Below are positions 8,711 through 17,536 of a DNA stretch of 33,397 nucleotides, in pieces. The position numbers and the translations under genes are program-made. Positions within the stretch are counted from its first letter, which is position 1; the number at the start of each line of letters is the position of its first letter. The DNA comes from a virus: positions 1 to 33,397 of the IMG/VR virus record IMGVR_UViG_3300028666_000077; one strand, written 5' to 3'. The notes under the pieces were generated by a model, which was given only the letters and a program-made list of their open reading frames with translations, did no database searches and had not been told where the DNA came from.

Positions 8711-9096
8711 TCTATAATAAAAATAGGATTATCTTTTACTTCAACGCATAAAACGCTAGCCCAAGCATCAATGGTATACCAATCATCACTTGATAAGACA
8801 TCAAACTGTCTTACACCAAAAATGATTTTATCATTTGAAACATCTCTTGCAACATCTAATAAATCCTTATTTGCATAAAAAACCACGTAATCTTTTTGCC
8901 AGTCTAATCCATGCTGCTTAACAAGATTTCGGTTTACAGCCTGCAAGCTTCCTCTTATTGAAAAAGGAGGATTGTAATAAGTTTGGTATTCACCCACTTC
9001 ATTAACAACACGAGAATTATATTGATAATACTGTACTGTTTGAGGCGCTATAGTCCTCATTGCAATAGCTAATTGATTTGCGCCTGGGTTAAACAT
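8707..9096 (-). CDS. Neck/collar protein
   Basis: A 129-residue probable head-tail connector. The sequence opens MFNPGANQLAIAMRTIAPQT and continues YYQYNSRVVNEVGEYQTYYN, SIRGSLQAVNRNLVKQHGLD and KDYVVFYANKDLLDVARD. This is the recognisable pattern of collar proteins in phages with DUF4054/DUF3383 modules (G-S-I-Q-P-V-x-R-x-x-Y, G-L-D-x-x-K-x-Y). It shares its start base with the upstream gene's stop and overlaps the next gene by 4 bases. Confidence 0.68.
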   Translation of the reverse strand: MFNPGANQLAIAMRTIAPQTVQYYQYNSRVVNEVGEYQTYYNPPFSIRGSLQAVNRNLVKQHGLDWQKDYVVFYANKDLLDVARDVSNDKIIFGVRQFDVLSSDDWYTIDAWASVLCVEVKDNPIFIIE

Positions 9097-9620
9097 TATT
9101 CCACCTGATGAGTTACACTGCCTAATAATATTCCTGTATCAACTAATCGCCTTGTATAGGTTTCATTATTCATTAATCTATTCACGACGCTTTTTTTACC
9201 TTTTTTTGTTTTCGCGTCTATATATTCGGCGTCTCTATATATTCTTTGTCTTATAGTAGCTTTCTTTAAAGGAATAGATTTAAGAGATTCTATTTTTTCT
9301 CTTATATCCCCGCTAAATTTACTCCCTGATGCATTTAATGCCTCTTTTACTGTGTAATTACCAAGAACTATTTCTCTTGAAAATGCTTTTAAAGTCTTTT
9401 TCCATTCTTCTTTTTTATCATCAGCCGTTGAACGCATAAAGGAGGCTTTAGGGTAACTATATTCCTGTATCGCTGCAACCATTGCTACACTTAAACCACC
9501 TCTTTTGTCAGGGTATTTTTGATTTTCAAAAAACCCGACCTTTAACTGCTTTCCTTTTATTTCATTTATAAACTTATCTAAGTTTTCACCTAATGCGGTT
9601 TTTTTTTTAGTCACTTTCAT
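9096..9620 (-). CDS. Virion morphogenesis / neck protein (gp10-like)
   Basis: I place the start at 9620 (174 residues, MKVTKKKTALGENLDK), not at the further upstream in-frame codon at 9752. The 9620 ATG overlaps the preceding stop as TAATG, and the 44 upstream residues would run inside the preceding gene with no protein-like pattern. KQLKVGFFENQKYPDKRGGL, VAMVAAIQEYSYPKASFMRS and KKEEWKKTLK fit the family pattern K-V-G-F-x-x-x-x-Y-P-D-G, A-x-I-x-E-F-G, P-R-P-F-x-R of head-tail joining proteins. The C-terminus RRLVDTGILLGSVTHQVE matches the usual L-x-D-T-G-x-L-x-x-S-I ending. Probable tail completion or neck component. Confidence 0.75.
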   Translation of the reverse strand: MKVTKKKTALGENLDKFINEIKGKQLKVGFFENQKYPDKRGGLSVAMVAAIQEYSYPKASFMRSTADDKKEEWKKTLKAFSREIVLGNYTVKEALNASGSKFSGDIREKIESLKSIPLKKATIRQRIYRDAEYIDAKTKKGKKSVVNRLMNNETYTRRLVDTGILLGSVTHQVE

Positions 9621-10081
9621 TAATAAAAAACACCGTATACTTTTCGGAATCCTGCTCCTTCTGGAGAGCCCCCTACATAAAACCCCCCAACAGATTTTAT
9701 TTTTAACAAGGCTAATAATTGCTGTCCATATGGCGTTAAATTTAAAAACCAATCAAAATATTCTGTATCAACGGGAGGGGTTTTGTATTTATTATCAACA
9801 TTACCTACTTTTGATGACTCAGGTAAAGTAGGTAATCCATTGTAAGGCGTAATACCTAATTGATTCGATGCATCATTTAAATTAATTAAATGAGCTGTCA
9901 TTAAATTTAGAGCAAGCTGACGAGAAGAATTCCTTAAAGCGCCATAATTTAAATTGCTAATATAAGAAATAGCTTGATCCCAATAATTTAAAATAAATGC
10001 ATCGGGATATTTGACACTATCGGAATAAGCAGGAAAATTTAGTCTAAAATAATTAACGTCAAATTCAATTATTCCAGTCAT
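9620..10081 (-). CDS. Head-tail adaptor (DUF4054-like)
   Basis: This 153-residue protein is likely the first connector under the portal. It has the DUF4054 pattern: FDVNYFRLNFPAYSDSVKYP (F-R-x-x-F-P-x-F-x-d), DAFILNYWDQAISYIS, then RQLALNLMTAHLINLNDASN (L-A-L-n-L-M-T-A-H-L). The tail YFDWFLNLTPYGQQLLALLK with GGFYVGGSPEGAGFRKVYG fits the conserved T-x-Y-G-x-x-x-W/L region and the Gly-rich C-terminus of the family. It lies after the capsid block, at the start of the neck genes. Confidence 0.85.
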   Translation of the reverse strand: MTGIIEFDVNYFRLNFPAYSDSVKYPDAFILNYWDQAISYISNLNYGALRNSSRQLALNLMTAHLINLNDASNQLGITPYNGLPTLPESSKVGNVDNKYKTPPVDTEYFDWFLNLTPYGQQLLALLKIKSVGGFYVGGSPEGAGFRKVYGVFY

Positions 10082-10082
10082 G

Positions 10083-10478
10083 TTAGGTAATATCTATAGC
10101 CTTATCAAAGACCTGAACGCCTTGAGCCTCTTTGTTTTCTTTCTGGAGCTCATTTAATCTATTCTGATCCATTTGAGAAGATTTGATATCTTTTTTAAGG
10201 TCAGCCGCAACCCTTTCTAGCTTCTCCCTTTTATCCAGCACAATAATAAATCCTCTATCAATATGTGATTTAAATTGAGGAATTTTATTTAAATTCTCTA
10301 ATTCCTCATCGGTAACCTCTGTAACATTTGCCAAAGAAGCAGGCTCACCTGCTTTTTGAACAACGTTTGCATTGCCTTTTATTAATTTTTTCCATTTAAC
10401 TAAATGGGTAATGTCAGTATTTTTAGAATACAAAACATATTCGCAAGGACATGATAAGGTTGAATAGATTAAGTTCAT
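10083..10478 (-). CDS. Unknown virion-region protein with coiled-coil tail
   Basis: A 131-residue protein of unrecognised function between the major capsid and the head-tail adaptor genes. The N-terminal half opens NLIYSTLSCPCEYVLYSK. The C-terminal half is charged and helical (LDKREKLERVAADLKKDIKS, then NRLNELQKENKEAQG) with heptad spacing, so a coiled coil is likely. Position suggests a minor head component or a head-completion factor, but nothing in the sequence proves it. It lies 2 bases after the capsid gene. Confidence 0.6.
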   Translation of the reverse strand: MNLIYSTLSCPCEYVLYSKNTDITHLVKWKKLIKGNANVVQKAGEPASLANVTEVTDEELENLNKIPQFKSHIDRGFIIVLDKREKLERVAADLKKDIKSSQMDQNRLNELQKENKEAQGVQVFDKAIDIT

Positions 10479-10480
10479 AG

Positions 10481-11707
10481 TTACACTCCATAGACTCTAG
10501 TAACAGCAGTAGGTCGTTTAAGAACAACGCCCGCAGTTGCATTTGAATAATCTTCTAAAAATGATTTACTTTTCTTCTCAATACCTAAAGCGAATAGTTT
10601 TGCTGGGACATATTGATCAAATACTCTAAGATTATCTGTTGAATATTCATCTGATACAGATTCAGCATATAAATAGGCTATATCTTCACTTAAGTAAGCG
10701 CCGTTAAACTCAGGCGCAAACTCAACTCTTAATCTTGGGAAATTTTCTTTCATCCATTGCAGAACAGTTATTCCATAATCTGTCATTTTTGAAGATAAAT
10801 ATTGATAAGCTGTTTGAGATACACCCAAAATACAAGGCGTTTCTCTAACATTTACATGTCCGCCAGATTGAGTAAATACGGTATTAGCCATTAATGTAAT
10901 ATCGTATTGAATTTCCTGAAAGGTTTTTGTAGACCATTGAGTATGACCGCTGACTCCGTTTGGAAGGTTATAATAGGCCGGTAAATCTGGATCATTTAAA
11001 ATTCCATAGGTATTACCTAATCCAACGTTAAACCCATAAAATCCTACAAAATTTCTAATTATTTCAAGCGCTTTAATGATCGCCTTTCGCTTTGCTTCAG
11101 CGGTATTGATTCTAAACTCTGACGCAACCTGTTCTTCTAATATGCCAACTTCTAACCCGTGTTCAAAACGAACTATCTGTCTAAAATAGATTTGAGTTTG
11201 TAAATCAGATAAAGGAATATTACCAAAATCGCTATAGGTTGTAACATTAGAATCTAACTCTAGCTCTGTAAACACAACTTTAGAATCATGCCACTTTGCG
11301 GCTTGTGTAAATCCGACAAGTTTGTCGATCGTTAATACACGAGTTAAATAATAGATGATACCTGGCGCCCAATATTGTAAAAATTGATCAGGCGTAATAG
11401 GCGAAGCAGATATCTGGGCATCGGTTAAACTATCCATTCCGTAATGCATAGAATGGGTAGGATGATCATAAGATTTTATGTAATTCATCGTTTCTCTGCT
11501 AAAACGAGAAAAATTCTTAGAATCAATACCGATACTATTGAGAAATTCATTCTTTCTAAAAAAATTAAGATTTTTATTGTTAATCTTCTCTTTTAAAACC
11601 CTACTTGTAAAAGATTGTCTATTTTCTGCATTATCAAGAGCCCTTAGGACAGAAGGACTAAAATAAGTATTATTTTTAGTGTTTATATCCTGTTGTGTAA
11701 GTATCAT
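10481..11707 (-). CDS. Major capsid protein (DUF2184/HK97-fold type)
   Basis: A 408-residue probable major capsid protein. After a basic, helical N-terminal region of about 90 residues (candidate delta domain), HYGMDSLTDAQISASPITPD leads into PDQFLQYWAPGIIYYLTRVL, a pattern of the DUF2184 capsid group (P-x-x-L-x-x-x-x-P-x-V). Further support comes from TELELDSNVTTYSDFGNIPL, the central helix EVGILEEQVASEFRINTAEA, AIIKALEIIRNFVGFYG and GLGNTYGILNDPDLPAY, where T-Y-G-I/L-L-N-D-P is typical. It lies between the cement protein and the neck genes. Cleavage near residue 91 is possible but unproven. Confidence 0.85.
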   Translation of the reverse strand: MILTQQDINTKNNTYFSPSVLRALDNAENRQSFTSRVLKEKINNKNLNFFRKNEFLNSIGIDSKNFSRFSRETMNYIKSYDHPTHSMHYGMDSLTDAQISASPITPDQFLQYWAPGIIYYLTRVLTIDKLVGFTQAAKWHDSKVVFTELELDSNVTTYSDFGNIPLSDLQTQIYFRQIVRFEHGLEVGILEEQVASEFRINTAEAKRKAIIKALEIIRNFVGFYGFNVGLGNTYGILNDPDLPAYYNLPNGVSGHTQWSTKTFQEIQYDITLMANTVFTQSGGHVNVRETPCILGVSQTAYQYLSSKMTDYGITVLQWMKENFPRLRVEFAPEFNGAYLSEDIAYLYAESVSDEYSTDNLRVFDQYVPAKLFALGIEKKSKSFLEDYSNATAGVVLKRPTAVTRVYGV

Positions 11708-11720
11708 TTTTTATTGCCTC

Positions 11721-12239
11721 TTAAGATTGATATTTATTAATTTCAATTACACATAAATTGCCAGCTGATGGCTCATACTTACTTATAAAGGCTTTCGCAT
11801 AAGTCGTACCAAGAGGAGGAGTTGTATTTTTAGTAATAGCACTTAGCGCGCCTGTTGTATTATCAAATACAACCCAATCGCCCTCGCTGTTAACATTTAA
11901 AACAGTGGCGTAAATCCTTCCCATTGTACAAAATGCTGCTTGGACTCCGTTTGGTAATATTAATGTGTTGGCAAGCGGATTTCCGGAAACACCCAATAAA
12001 GGATGCTCCTTTGGACTTACCATGATTCCAGCAAAATCGTTAAGTCCTCCCGCTTGAACCGTTTGAGTTCCGTCATCGGAAGGATTTCCCGTAAAAGTAA
12101 ATGCTCTTCCAAACAGATTTGATAAGGGATTAGGGGTATTGATCGTATAGCTATCTACTTTTCTTGGTGTATTATCATAAAAATCGCCTATTACACCATT
12201 AGGCATGAAAATTGGTACACTTGTTTGCGGCATGGTCAA
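11721..12239 (-). CDS. Capsid cement / decoration protein
   Basis: A 172-residue protein likely stabilising the capsid surface. The pattern DFYDNTPRKVDSYTINT, then NLFGRAFTFTGNPSDDGT, GGLNDFAGIMVSPKEHPLLG, and a C-terminal beta-rich half with MGRIYATVLNVNSEGDWVVF, is that of structural cement proteins next to DUF2184 capsids (G-R-A-F-T, F-A-G-I-L-V-x-P-K-x-Y). It lies between the protease-scaffold and major capsid genes, the usual place for cement proteins. Confidence 0.78.
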   Translation of the reverse strand: MTMPQTSVPIFMPNGVIGDFYDNTPRKVDSYTINTPNPLSNLFGRAFTFTGNPSDDGTQTVQAGGLNDFAGIMVSPKEHPLLGVSGNPLANTLILPNGVQAAFCTMGRIYATVLNVNSEGDWVVFDNTTGALSAITKNTTPPLGTTYAKAFISKYEPSAGNLCVIEINKYQS

Positions 12240-12242
12240 CTC

Positions 12243-13607
12243 CTAAGATTTTAAAAAATCTAATGCAGATTTATCATTACTAATTGCTTTTCTTGAATCC
12301 ATGCTATACACAACAGATCGAGCCCCTTTTAGATAAGCCTCTACTAATGTTTCTTTTTTAGGAACTGAGCTAATTCCTAATTTTTTCAATGCGTAATCAC
12401 ATACTTGATCTAATGTTTTATCTGAATGATCAAAAGAGCCTATGTGATAACTTAAGCGTTGAACCAGTTCATTTTTCTTATTAACTTGCTTTACGTAATC
12501 AGACATATCAAAAGCTCGTTTTTTCTTAAGATGACTCATCTCTTTTTGAAGTATTTTGATTTTTTGATCCATTGATCTCGATCCTTCTTTTTTCATCTCC
12601 TCGTCCTTCATCTCTTCGTCAGATACGGTTACCTCTTCATCTTTATTATCTAATAAAGACTCTTCTTCAGCTTCTTCACCTTCTTTACCTTCTTTTTGAA
12701 GACATTCTTCTAGTTTTTTTGCAATTACCTCTAGCGCTTCTTTTATTTCAGCCAGTTCAGATTTTTTTTCAGTTGGCTCTTCCTCGTCCTTCATTTCCTC
12801 GTCCTTCATCTCTTCGTCCTTCATTTCCTCATCTTCCATTTCCTCGTCCTTCATCTTTTCTTTTATCTCTTCTGGCATTTTTAACTCCGCTGAATCAAAC
12901 ATAAAAACTTTTTTAGAAATACTTTTGTGATCAAAAATAGCAACATCTGAACCACAACGTCCTTCTTCAACAAGGGCTATATGATTGCCTCTTATGTCTT
13001 TTTGTATCATATCATACTTTATACCATTGTAAATACCATTTATTGATTCATAATTACATCTGTAGCCTACGGAAATATCGCGTTTACCACTTTTTATATC
13101 TTCAATAGACCTATCCGAATAAACATAAATATCCCCTTTTAAATAACCATTTTCAAAGTGAATATTTTTAACTGCGCCCTCAATCCCTTTATTTTCAGCA
13201 GGAATACCGTCTTTGCCCAGTAATAAATTAGGATGTTCATTGATGAAGGGCTTCATCTCAAAAGATTCTATGCACTCTTGGTTGTTAAGCTCTTCTTGAG
13301 GGCGATAAATGTAATAGATTTGATCAGGATTTAAATTCATTCTCTGACCGTTTGCAAAAAAAGAATTTCCGTCATCGATACTCCTTCCTAAATATTCAAA
13401 TACACCCACTTTTGACAAGTTAGTATTTTTTATTTCAAGAAATCCGTTTTCATCTTCATTTTGATGTGTTTCCATTTTGAAAACAGTTGATTCTTCATCT
13501 TCTACCTTACTATATGCAATGGCTTCAGCTTGTTTAGCGGGATAACCTGACCCAACTAACTCTTCTATGTTTCTTTTTATATTTTTCTTACCTTCTAATA
13601 ATGGCAT
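12243..13607 (-). CDS. Prohead protease fused to acidic scaffold (DUF2213-like)
   Basis: A 454-residue probable protease-scaffold fusion acting inside the procapsid. Residues 63-225 show the DUF2213 pattern with candidate catalytic residues: INEHPNLLLG (H125), KRDISVGYRC (S179) and NHIALVEEGRCG (H209). Residues 250-345 are extremely acidic, with repeats of MKDEE (about 252-276 and 330-340), as in internal scaffolds. Residues 345-385 look coiled-coil. The C-terminal part carries RAFDMSDYV (364-372) and VYSMDSRK (433-440). The motif FMFDS lies at 235-239, at the protease/scaffold boundary, so self-cleavage there would separate the halves. That last point is inference. Confidence 0.82.
   Translation of the reverse strand: MPLLEGKKNIKRNIEELVGSGYPAKQAEAIAYSKVEDEESTVFKMETHQNEDENGFLEIKNTNLSKVGVFEYLGRSIDDGNSFFANGQRMNLNPDQIYYIYRPQEELNNQECIESFEMKPFINEHPNLLLGKDGIPAENKGIEGAVKNIHFENGYLKGDIYVYSDRSIEDIKSGKRDISVGYRCNYESINGIYNGIKYDMIQKDIRGNHIALVEEGRCGSDVAIFDHKSISKKVFMFDSAELKMPEEIKEKMKDEEMEDEEMKDEEMKDEEMKDEEEPTEKKSELAEIKEALEVIAKKLEECLQKEGKEGEEAEEESLLDNKDEEVTVSDEEMKDEEMKKEGSRSMDQKIKILQKEMSHLKKKRAFDMSDYVKQVNKKNELVQRLSYHIGSFDHSDKTLDQVCDYALKKLGISSVPKKETLVEAYLKGARSVVYSMDSRKAISNDKSALDFLKS
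12779..12855. repeat. 15-bp coding repeat (M-K-D-E-E) in scaffold region
   Basis: On the plus strand the block TTCATYTCYTCGTCC and variants recurs about five times in tandem, with a related pair near 12593-12622. On the coding strand each unit encodes M-K/E-D-E-E. The period is a multiple of three, so it is a protein-level repeat and can expand or contract by slippage without changing frame. Confidence 0.8.
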
Positions 13608-13616
13608 ATCTCTTCC

Positions 13617-14474
13617 TCAATCAATCTTTATGTCTAGAATGGGTGTCATGGTACATTTGCAATTTATAGCTGTTCCAGGAATTCCTTGGTCATCGGTTGG
13701 AACATGCAAGTCAATTTGCTCTTGTATAATATTCTCAAATGTAAATATTTCGCCGCTTATTTTTTGATGGCTCTTTCTGGGCTTTTTACCCCCTCCGCTA
13801 TGAATCCATTTAAATTTTTTTATTTTTGCATCTTTCATTCTCGATTCATTTAACATGTTATAAGCCTTCCTTGTTTGATCTAATGCTAAATTTTTGGCGC
13901 GCCTTTCACTTATTTCCTCATATTTTGAAAAATAAGGCGTTAATTCTTTTAATCCTTCACCGCTTATAATTGACCTCATCACAGAGCCTTGTATATCATT
14001 CATATATTGCTTAGGAATAGATTTTATTAAATCAGCATTTATCTGGGTAATGGCTTTCATTTTTTCAGCTAAGTCTGCCCCCATTCTTCCAATTGAAAAA
14101 GGTATTTTTTCCATTTCCATAGATTTTATGCTGCTTTTAACAGTGTAATAGCTGTATTTATTTACATCTCTAAGCATCCTATGGAATAAATCCATTCCTT
14201 TAGTATTGAAAATATTTTGCAATATTATCTCTATCTCATTAAATAACATCCGTGCTTGGCTTCCAATGGTGTCATCCATGGCAAAATACGCTTTTGAAAA
14301 GCCCTTATTATAAAGAGACAGCACTCGTTTTCTGGTATAGATAGACATTTTTTTTATCAGTCTAGCCAATCCCCTTTTAAATTCGTTCTCAATTGAGATG
14401 TTATAACGGAGCTCCTTACCGGTTACCTGAATTTTCTCCTTCATTTGAGATTTCGATTTCGCTATTTTCTTCAT
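13617..14474 (-). CDS. SPP1 gp7 / MuF-type minor head protein
   Basis: I choose the ATG at 14474 (285 residues) because AGAGGA lies 8 bases upstream of it. A TTG 18 bases further up is the alternative. The C-terminal domain has the MuF/SPP1 gp7 pattern: RRAKNLALDQTRKAYNMLNE (A-x-T-E/D-x-x-R-A-x-N) then KFKWIHSGGGKKPRKSHQKI (W-x-x-x-x-D/G-x-R-x-x-H), VPTDDQGIPGTAINCKCTMT (P-G-x-x-x-N-C-R-C). The N-terminal half is helical. It overlaps the portal gene's end by about 60 bases and is likely associated with the portal inside the head. It carries FAMDD at residues 64-68, a variant of the motif seen in its neighbours. Confidence 0.85.
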   Translation of the reverse strand: MKKIAKSKSQMKEKIQVTGKELRYNISIENEFKRGLARLIKKMSIYTRKRVLSLYNKGFSKAYFAMDDTIGSQARMLFNEIEIILQNIFNTKGMDLFHRMLRDVNKYSYYTVKSSIKSMEMEKIPFSIGRMGADLAEKMKAITQINADLIKSIPKQYMNDIQGSVMRSIISGEGLKELTPYFSKYEEISERRAKNLALDQTRKAYNMLNESRMKDAKIKKFKWIHSGGGKKPRKSHQKISGEIFTFENIIQEQIDLHVPTDDQGIPGTAINCKCTMTPILDIKID

Positions 14475-15966
14475 CAGGTAATTCCTCTTCAATTTCTTCC
14501 AATTCTAAGCCGTTATAACCACTATCTTTATCTGAAATAATTTTTCTTTGTATATCAGACGCTGAAATAACACCCATTTCATGGTAAATTTGATCAGCCT
14601 GTGCTTTTTTCAGGTTTATATCGGCTTTTTCTATATCGGTCGAGCTATCAACGGGCTTAAATACAATATCGAAATTAAAAGGCTTTATGTTAAATTTTGG
14701 CAATATTTCTGATCTGATCAATATTTGATAATGTCTTTCGAGAAACTTAACTAAATGCGTTTCTTGTATGCTTTCCAGTGTTTCATGATAGTTTGATTCT
14801 TCATATTTTCCCGACGAATGAAATCCTTTAGGCGAAACACCCAATAATTTTGTTGCAGGCATTCCAGAAACGGCTGCGACTAATTGGTACTCTGTCATGA
14901 TGATATTGTCTAAATCACCTAAAGAAGTATCTATTCTTTGCATTTCTTCATTTGTATCTATAAGCTTTAGAGAATAATTGTTCCTGTATTTTGTATAAAA
15001 ATTAATTCTTTTTTCAGCTTCAGCTTGATTCGCTACAAATTCTCCTAAATTTGTTTTGAGTACATCTTGCCTTTTTGTAACCGCTAGGTTTGGTGCTTCA
15101 TTTGCTATTCTTTCACCTCCATACACTCTTTCAAATATTTTTTGAGTTAATGGTATGCCTCCATAAAAATAAGTAGGTTTCAAATAATCAGAAACACTTG
15201 AATTAATCATGACAACAAAGTGTGAATGATGAATTAATCTTCCCATAGCCATCCAATGCGTTGGTTTATAAAAACGCATTTTTGTTGGGTCAACTAAAGC
15301 CATTTCATCCAATTCTGGAACCATCCAATAAGGGTCTATTTGTCTAATTCCTTTATAACTTTTAGGTCTAACAGAATCTAAATTAAAAGGCTTTTCGAGA
15401 AACTCCCTCCTTTCATCTTCTTGCATATCAAATTCAAATAATGCATGTCTAACTCCAAATGTTCTCCCCTTATGAACAAATTCAATGGCATTATTTTTCA
15501 AATCAAATTTCTTATCATATTTCCTCATTGCATCTATTAATTCAGGAGGAATATAAGTGCCGTCATTAACTGTAATCTCATAATCATTACGCATCGCATC
15601 CTCAGCAGGAACTGCACATGCTTTATCAATCAACCAGTTCTGAGCTAATATTGAGCAATTTTGATACCCTATAAATCCTTGGTTAGCCAAAAATCCATAG
15701 ATAGAAGCAGGTAAAGATTCATTATTTGCCTGAAATGATGCTTTGATATTTTCATAATCTTCTACGGAATCCATTGCGAACTTACTTTTATTTACTACGC
15801 GAAAATCATCAAATGCGCTTCTCTGAAAATTCCTTTTATAGACTTCTTCAAAAAAATCACTGTTATCATCATTGTGATAATATTGATTCTTTATTGAATA
15901 TTTCTCTTCCTTTTTAATTTCTTCTTTTTTGCAATATCCAAAATAATTTAATAGCTCTTTTATCAT
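14416..15966 (-). CDS. Portal protein (DUF1073-like)
   Basis: A 516-residue probable portal, the dodecameric DNA entry ring at one capsid vertex. The DUF1073 pattern is clear: GYQNCSILAQNWLIDKACAV and PAEDAMRNDYEITV (the conserved n-x-x-i-d-k-x-x-x-x-p-a-e-D-a-x-r), WMAMGRLIHHSHFVVMINSS, then AAVSGMPATKLLGVSPKGFH (T-k-L-f-G-x-s-p-x-G-x-n/h) and the long helix SSGKYEESNYHETLESIQET. Its start overlaps the terminase stop as ATGA. The N-terminal ~60 residues are charged and unlike the rest, ending in KFAMDS (62-67), so they may be removed by the head protease. Confidence 0.88.
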   Translation of the reverse strand: MIKELLNYFGYCKKEEIKKEEKYSIKNQYYHNDDNSDFFEEVYKRNFQRSAFDDFRVVNKSKFAMDSVEDYENIKASFQANNESLPASIYGFLANQGFIGYQNCSILAQNWLIDKACAVPAEDAMRNDYEITVNDGTYIPPELIDAMRKYDKKFDLKNNAIEFVHKGRTFGVRHALFEFDMQEDERREFLEKPFNLDSVRPKSYKGIRQIDPYWMVPELDEMALVDPTKMRFYKPTHWMAMGRLIHHSHFVVMINSSVSDYLKPTYFYGGIPLTQKIFERVYGGERIANEAPNLAVTKRQDVLKTNLGEFVANQAEAEKRINFYTKYRNNYSLKLIDTNEEMQRIDTSLGDLDNIIMTEYQLVAAVSGMPATKLLGVSPKGFHSSGKYEESNYHETLESIQETHLVKFLERHYQILIRSEILPKFNIKPFNFDIVFKPVDSSTDIEKADINLKKAQADQIYHEMGVISASDIQRKIISDKDSGYNGLELEEIEEELPDEENSEIEISNEGENSGNR

Positions 15967-17531
15967 CTAATCATTCCCCATATTCCAGTTTTTGGAACAA
16001 AACACATCATCAAAGAATCGGCTAAATTAGGTGATTTAGAACCCTCTGGACTTTTATCAATTAAAACTTTACCGCTTGAATTGGTTGAAAAAGTAGGCTG
16101 AGAAAGCTCTACTGTTAATTGATTTATTTCTTTTATTTCACTACTTATAGAGATAAGATCATCTGGATTAAAGTCTGATTTTTCTGTTACAGCTCTATAA
16201 GTTTTTAGAAATTTTAGCCTTAAATTCCACCAGCTTTGCGCTTTAAGATTGGCGAAAAAATCCTCATTATTGATTCCATTAACCATTTGCGATCTTGGCG
16301 AAATAACCGAAGAGGAGCCTATAAATGGGTCGAATGCTATTTTTTTGCTTCTCTTTTCGTTAATTATTCTCGCATCACCCCTCACGCCTGCGCCTATAGG
16401 GGAAGAATCATAAATAACCTTTTCGCATTCGTTTAAATCAGCTATCGTGAAAGTTTTTGCAACACTTCCAAAAACATCGTTACCCTTACCGCTCCATGAT
16501 TCGACATGTTTAATTAATATTCCATGTCTAACGCATACTGCATTAAGGTCTTTTCCTTCATCTGCTATATCGAATCCTATTAGCTTAATGCCTGTAATGT
16601 CTATATTTAGTTTTTTGTGCGCATCAATAGAAGCTTGAACCCAAGCAGAAGGTATCAAAATACCTTGCGTAGAGGCGTTATAATCAATATCTAATTCTTG
16701 GGCAATGATAACAGGATCAATGAGTATATCTTTTTGTTTTTGATACCATTCTTCACTTTTACGTAGATCATCTCGCCAATGAAAGGTAAAAACTGGTATT
16801 TTCCCGCTATGCCTCCTTTGCGCAAAGACATTATTCATTCCATTGGGTGTTGAAATTTCAATTCGGCAAGGTGTCGTTTGAGAGAGCGCTGCATCTACTT
16901 TTTCATAATGATCAATAAATGCTGCTTCATCAACAAAGTAAAAGCTTGATCTTGCGCCTCGTCCTATATTGTAACCGCTTTCGCCCTCAAAATATGATCC
17001 ATTGTTAAATTGAATTAAATTTTCTTTAGCGTGCGTTCTTTCCGACCACTCGCCCGTAAATTCCTTAGGTAATAACTCAGTGAAAAAGATAGCTTTTGTA
17101 AACAATGCCTTTGGAGAGCCTTTCATCGAAATGAGCTCTTGTTTTCTAGAGCCAAAGCCAGCAACAATTCCTGAATTGAATAAACAAACTGTTGCGGCTG
17201 TTGCAATCATTAGCCAGCTTAACCCTACTTCTCTTGTTTTTTCTGTAATCCAATTTTCTTGATTTTTCCAATAAGTTAAAAAATCTCGAATCCATTCTTC
17301 TTGCTTAGGCATTAAAATGAATGGTAATATTGCAGGTAATCCTTTTTCAGGATTTCTTGGGTCAAATGTGCAACCCCAATCTGTAATAAATTGAGCTGGA
17401 TTTTCTCTATAGAATACTTTAAGGCTTTTTAAAATGCTTGGATTTTTTCTTATTTTCTTAAGTCTATCTAATCGCCATTTAATAATGCTTGTGTAGTCTG
17501 GATTTTTAAAGTCGAATTCAAGAAAATGCAT
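15963..17531 (-). CDS. Terminase large subunit (ATPase-nuclease)
   Basis: A 522-residue packaging motor protein. Degenerate Walker A lies in EKTREVGLSW (97-106, of the K-s-R-q-x-G-x-S-W type) and Walker B in SFYFVDEAAF (196-205, D201, E202). Motif III-like ISTPNG is at 226-231. The C-terminal RNase H-like nuclease is marked by IGFDIADEGKD (D321), VIYDSSPIGAG (D375) and NLADSLMM (D505), giving three acidic residues for metal binding. It lies immediately upstream of the portal with a 4-base ATGA overlap, but about 7 kb from the small subunit. Confidence 0.93.
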   Translation of the reverse strand: MHFLEFDFKNPDYTSIIKWRLDRLKKIRKNPSILKSLKVFYRENPAQFITDWGCTFDPRNPEKGLPAILPFILMPKQEEWIRDFLTYWKNQENWITEKTREVGLSWLMIATAATVCLFNSGIVAGFGSRKQELISMKGSPKALFTKAIFFTELLPKEFTGEWSERTHAKENLIQFNNGSYFEGESGYNIGRGARSSFYFVDEAAFIDHYEKVDAALSQTTPCRIEISTPNGMNNVFAQRRHSGKIPVFTFHWRDDLRKSEEWYQKQKDILIDPVIIAQELDIDYNASTQGILIPSAWVQASIDAHKKLNIDITGIKLIGFDIADEGKDLNAVCVRHGILIKHVESWSGKGNDVFGSVAKTFTIADLNECEKVIYDSSPIGAGVRGDARIINEKRSKKIAFDPFIGSSSVISPRSQMVNGINNEDFFANLKAQSWWNLRLKFLKTYRAVTEKSDFNPDDLISISSEIKEINQLTVELSQPTFSTNSSGKVLIDKSPEGSKSPNLADSLMMCFVPKTGIWGMIR

Positions 17532-17536
17532 TAAAT

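Noticed and set aside
9621-9752. Longer N-terminus (44 residues) for the gp10-like neck protein
   Set aside because: It lies inside the preceding gene, is hydrophobic and Arg-rich without family match, and the TAATG start at 9620 is far better.
12572-12904. Rightward 110-codon Leu/Ser/Phe/Pro-rich frame
   Set aside because: It is the antisense of the acidic scaffold repeat. Its composition is an artefact of complementing GAA/GAG/GAC codons.
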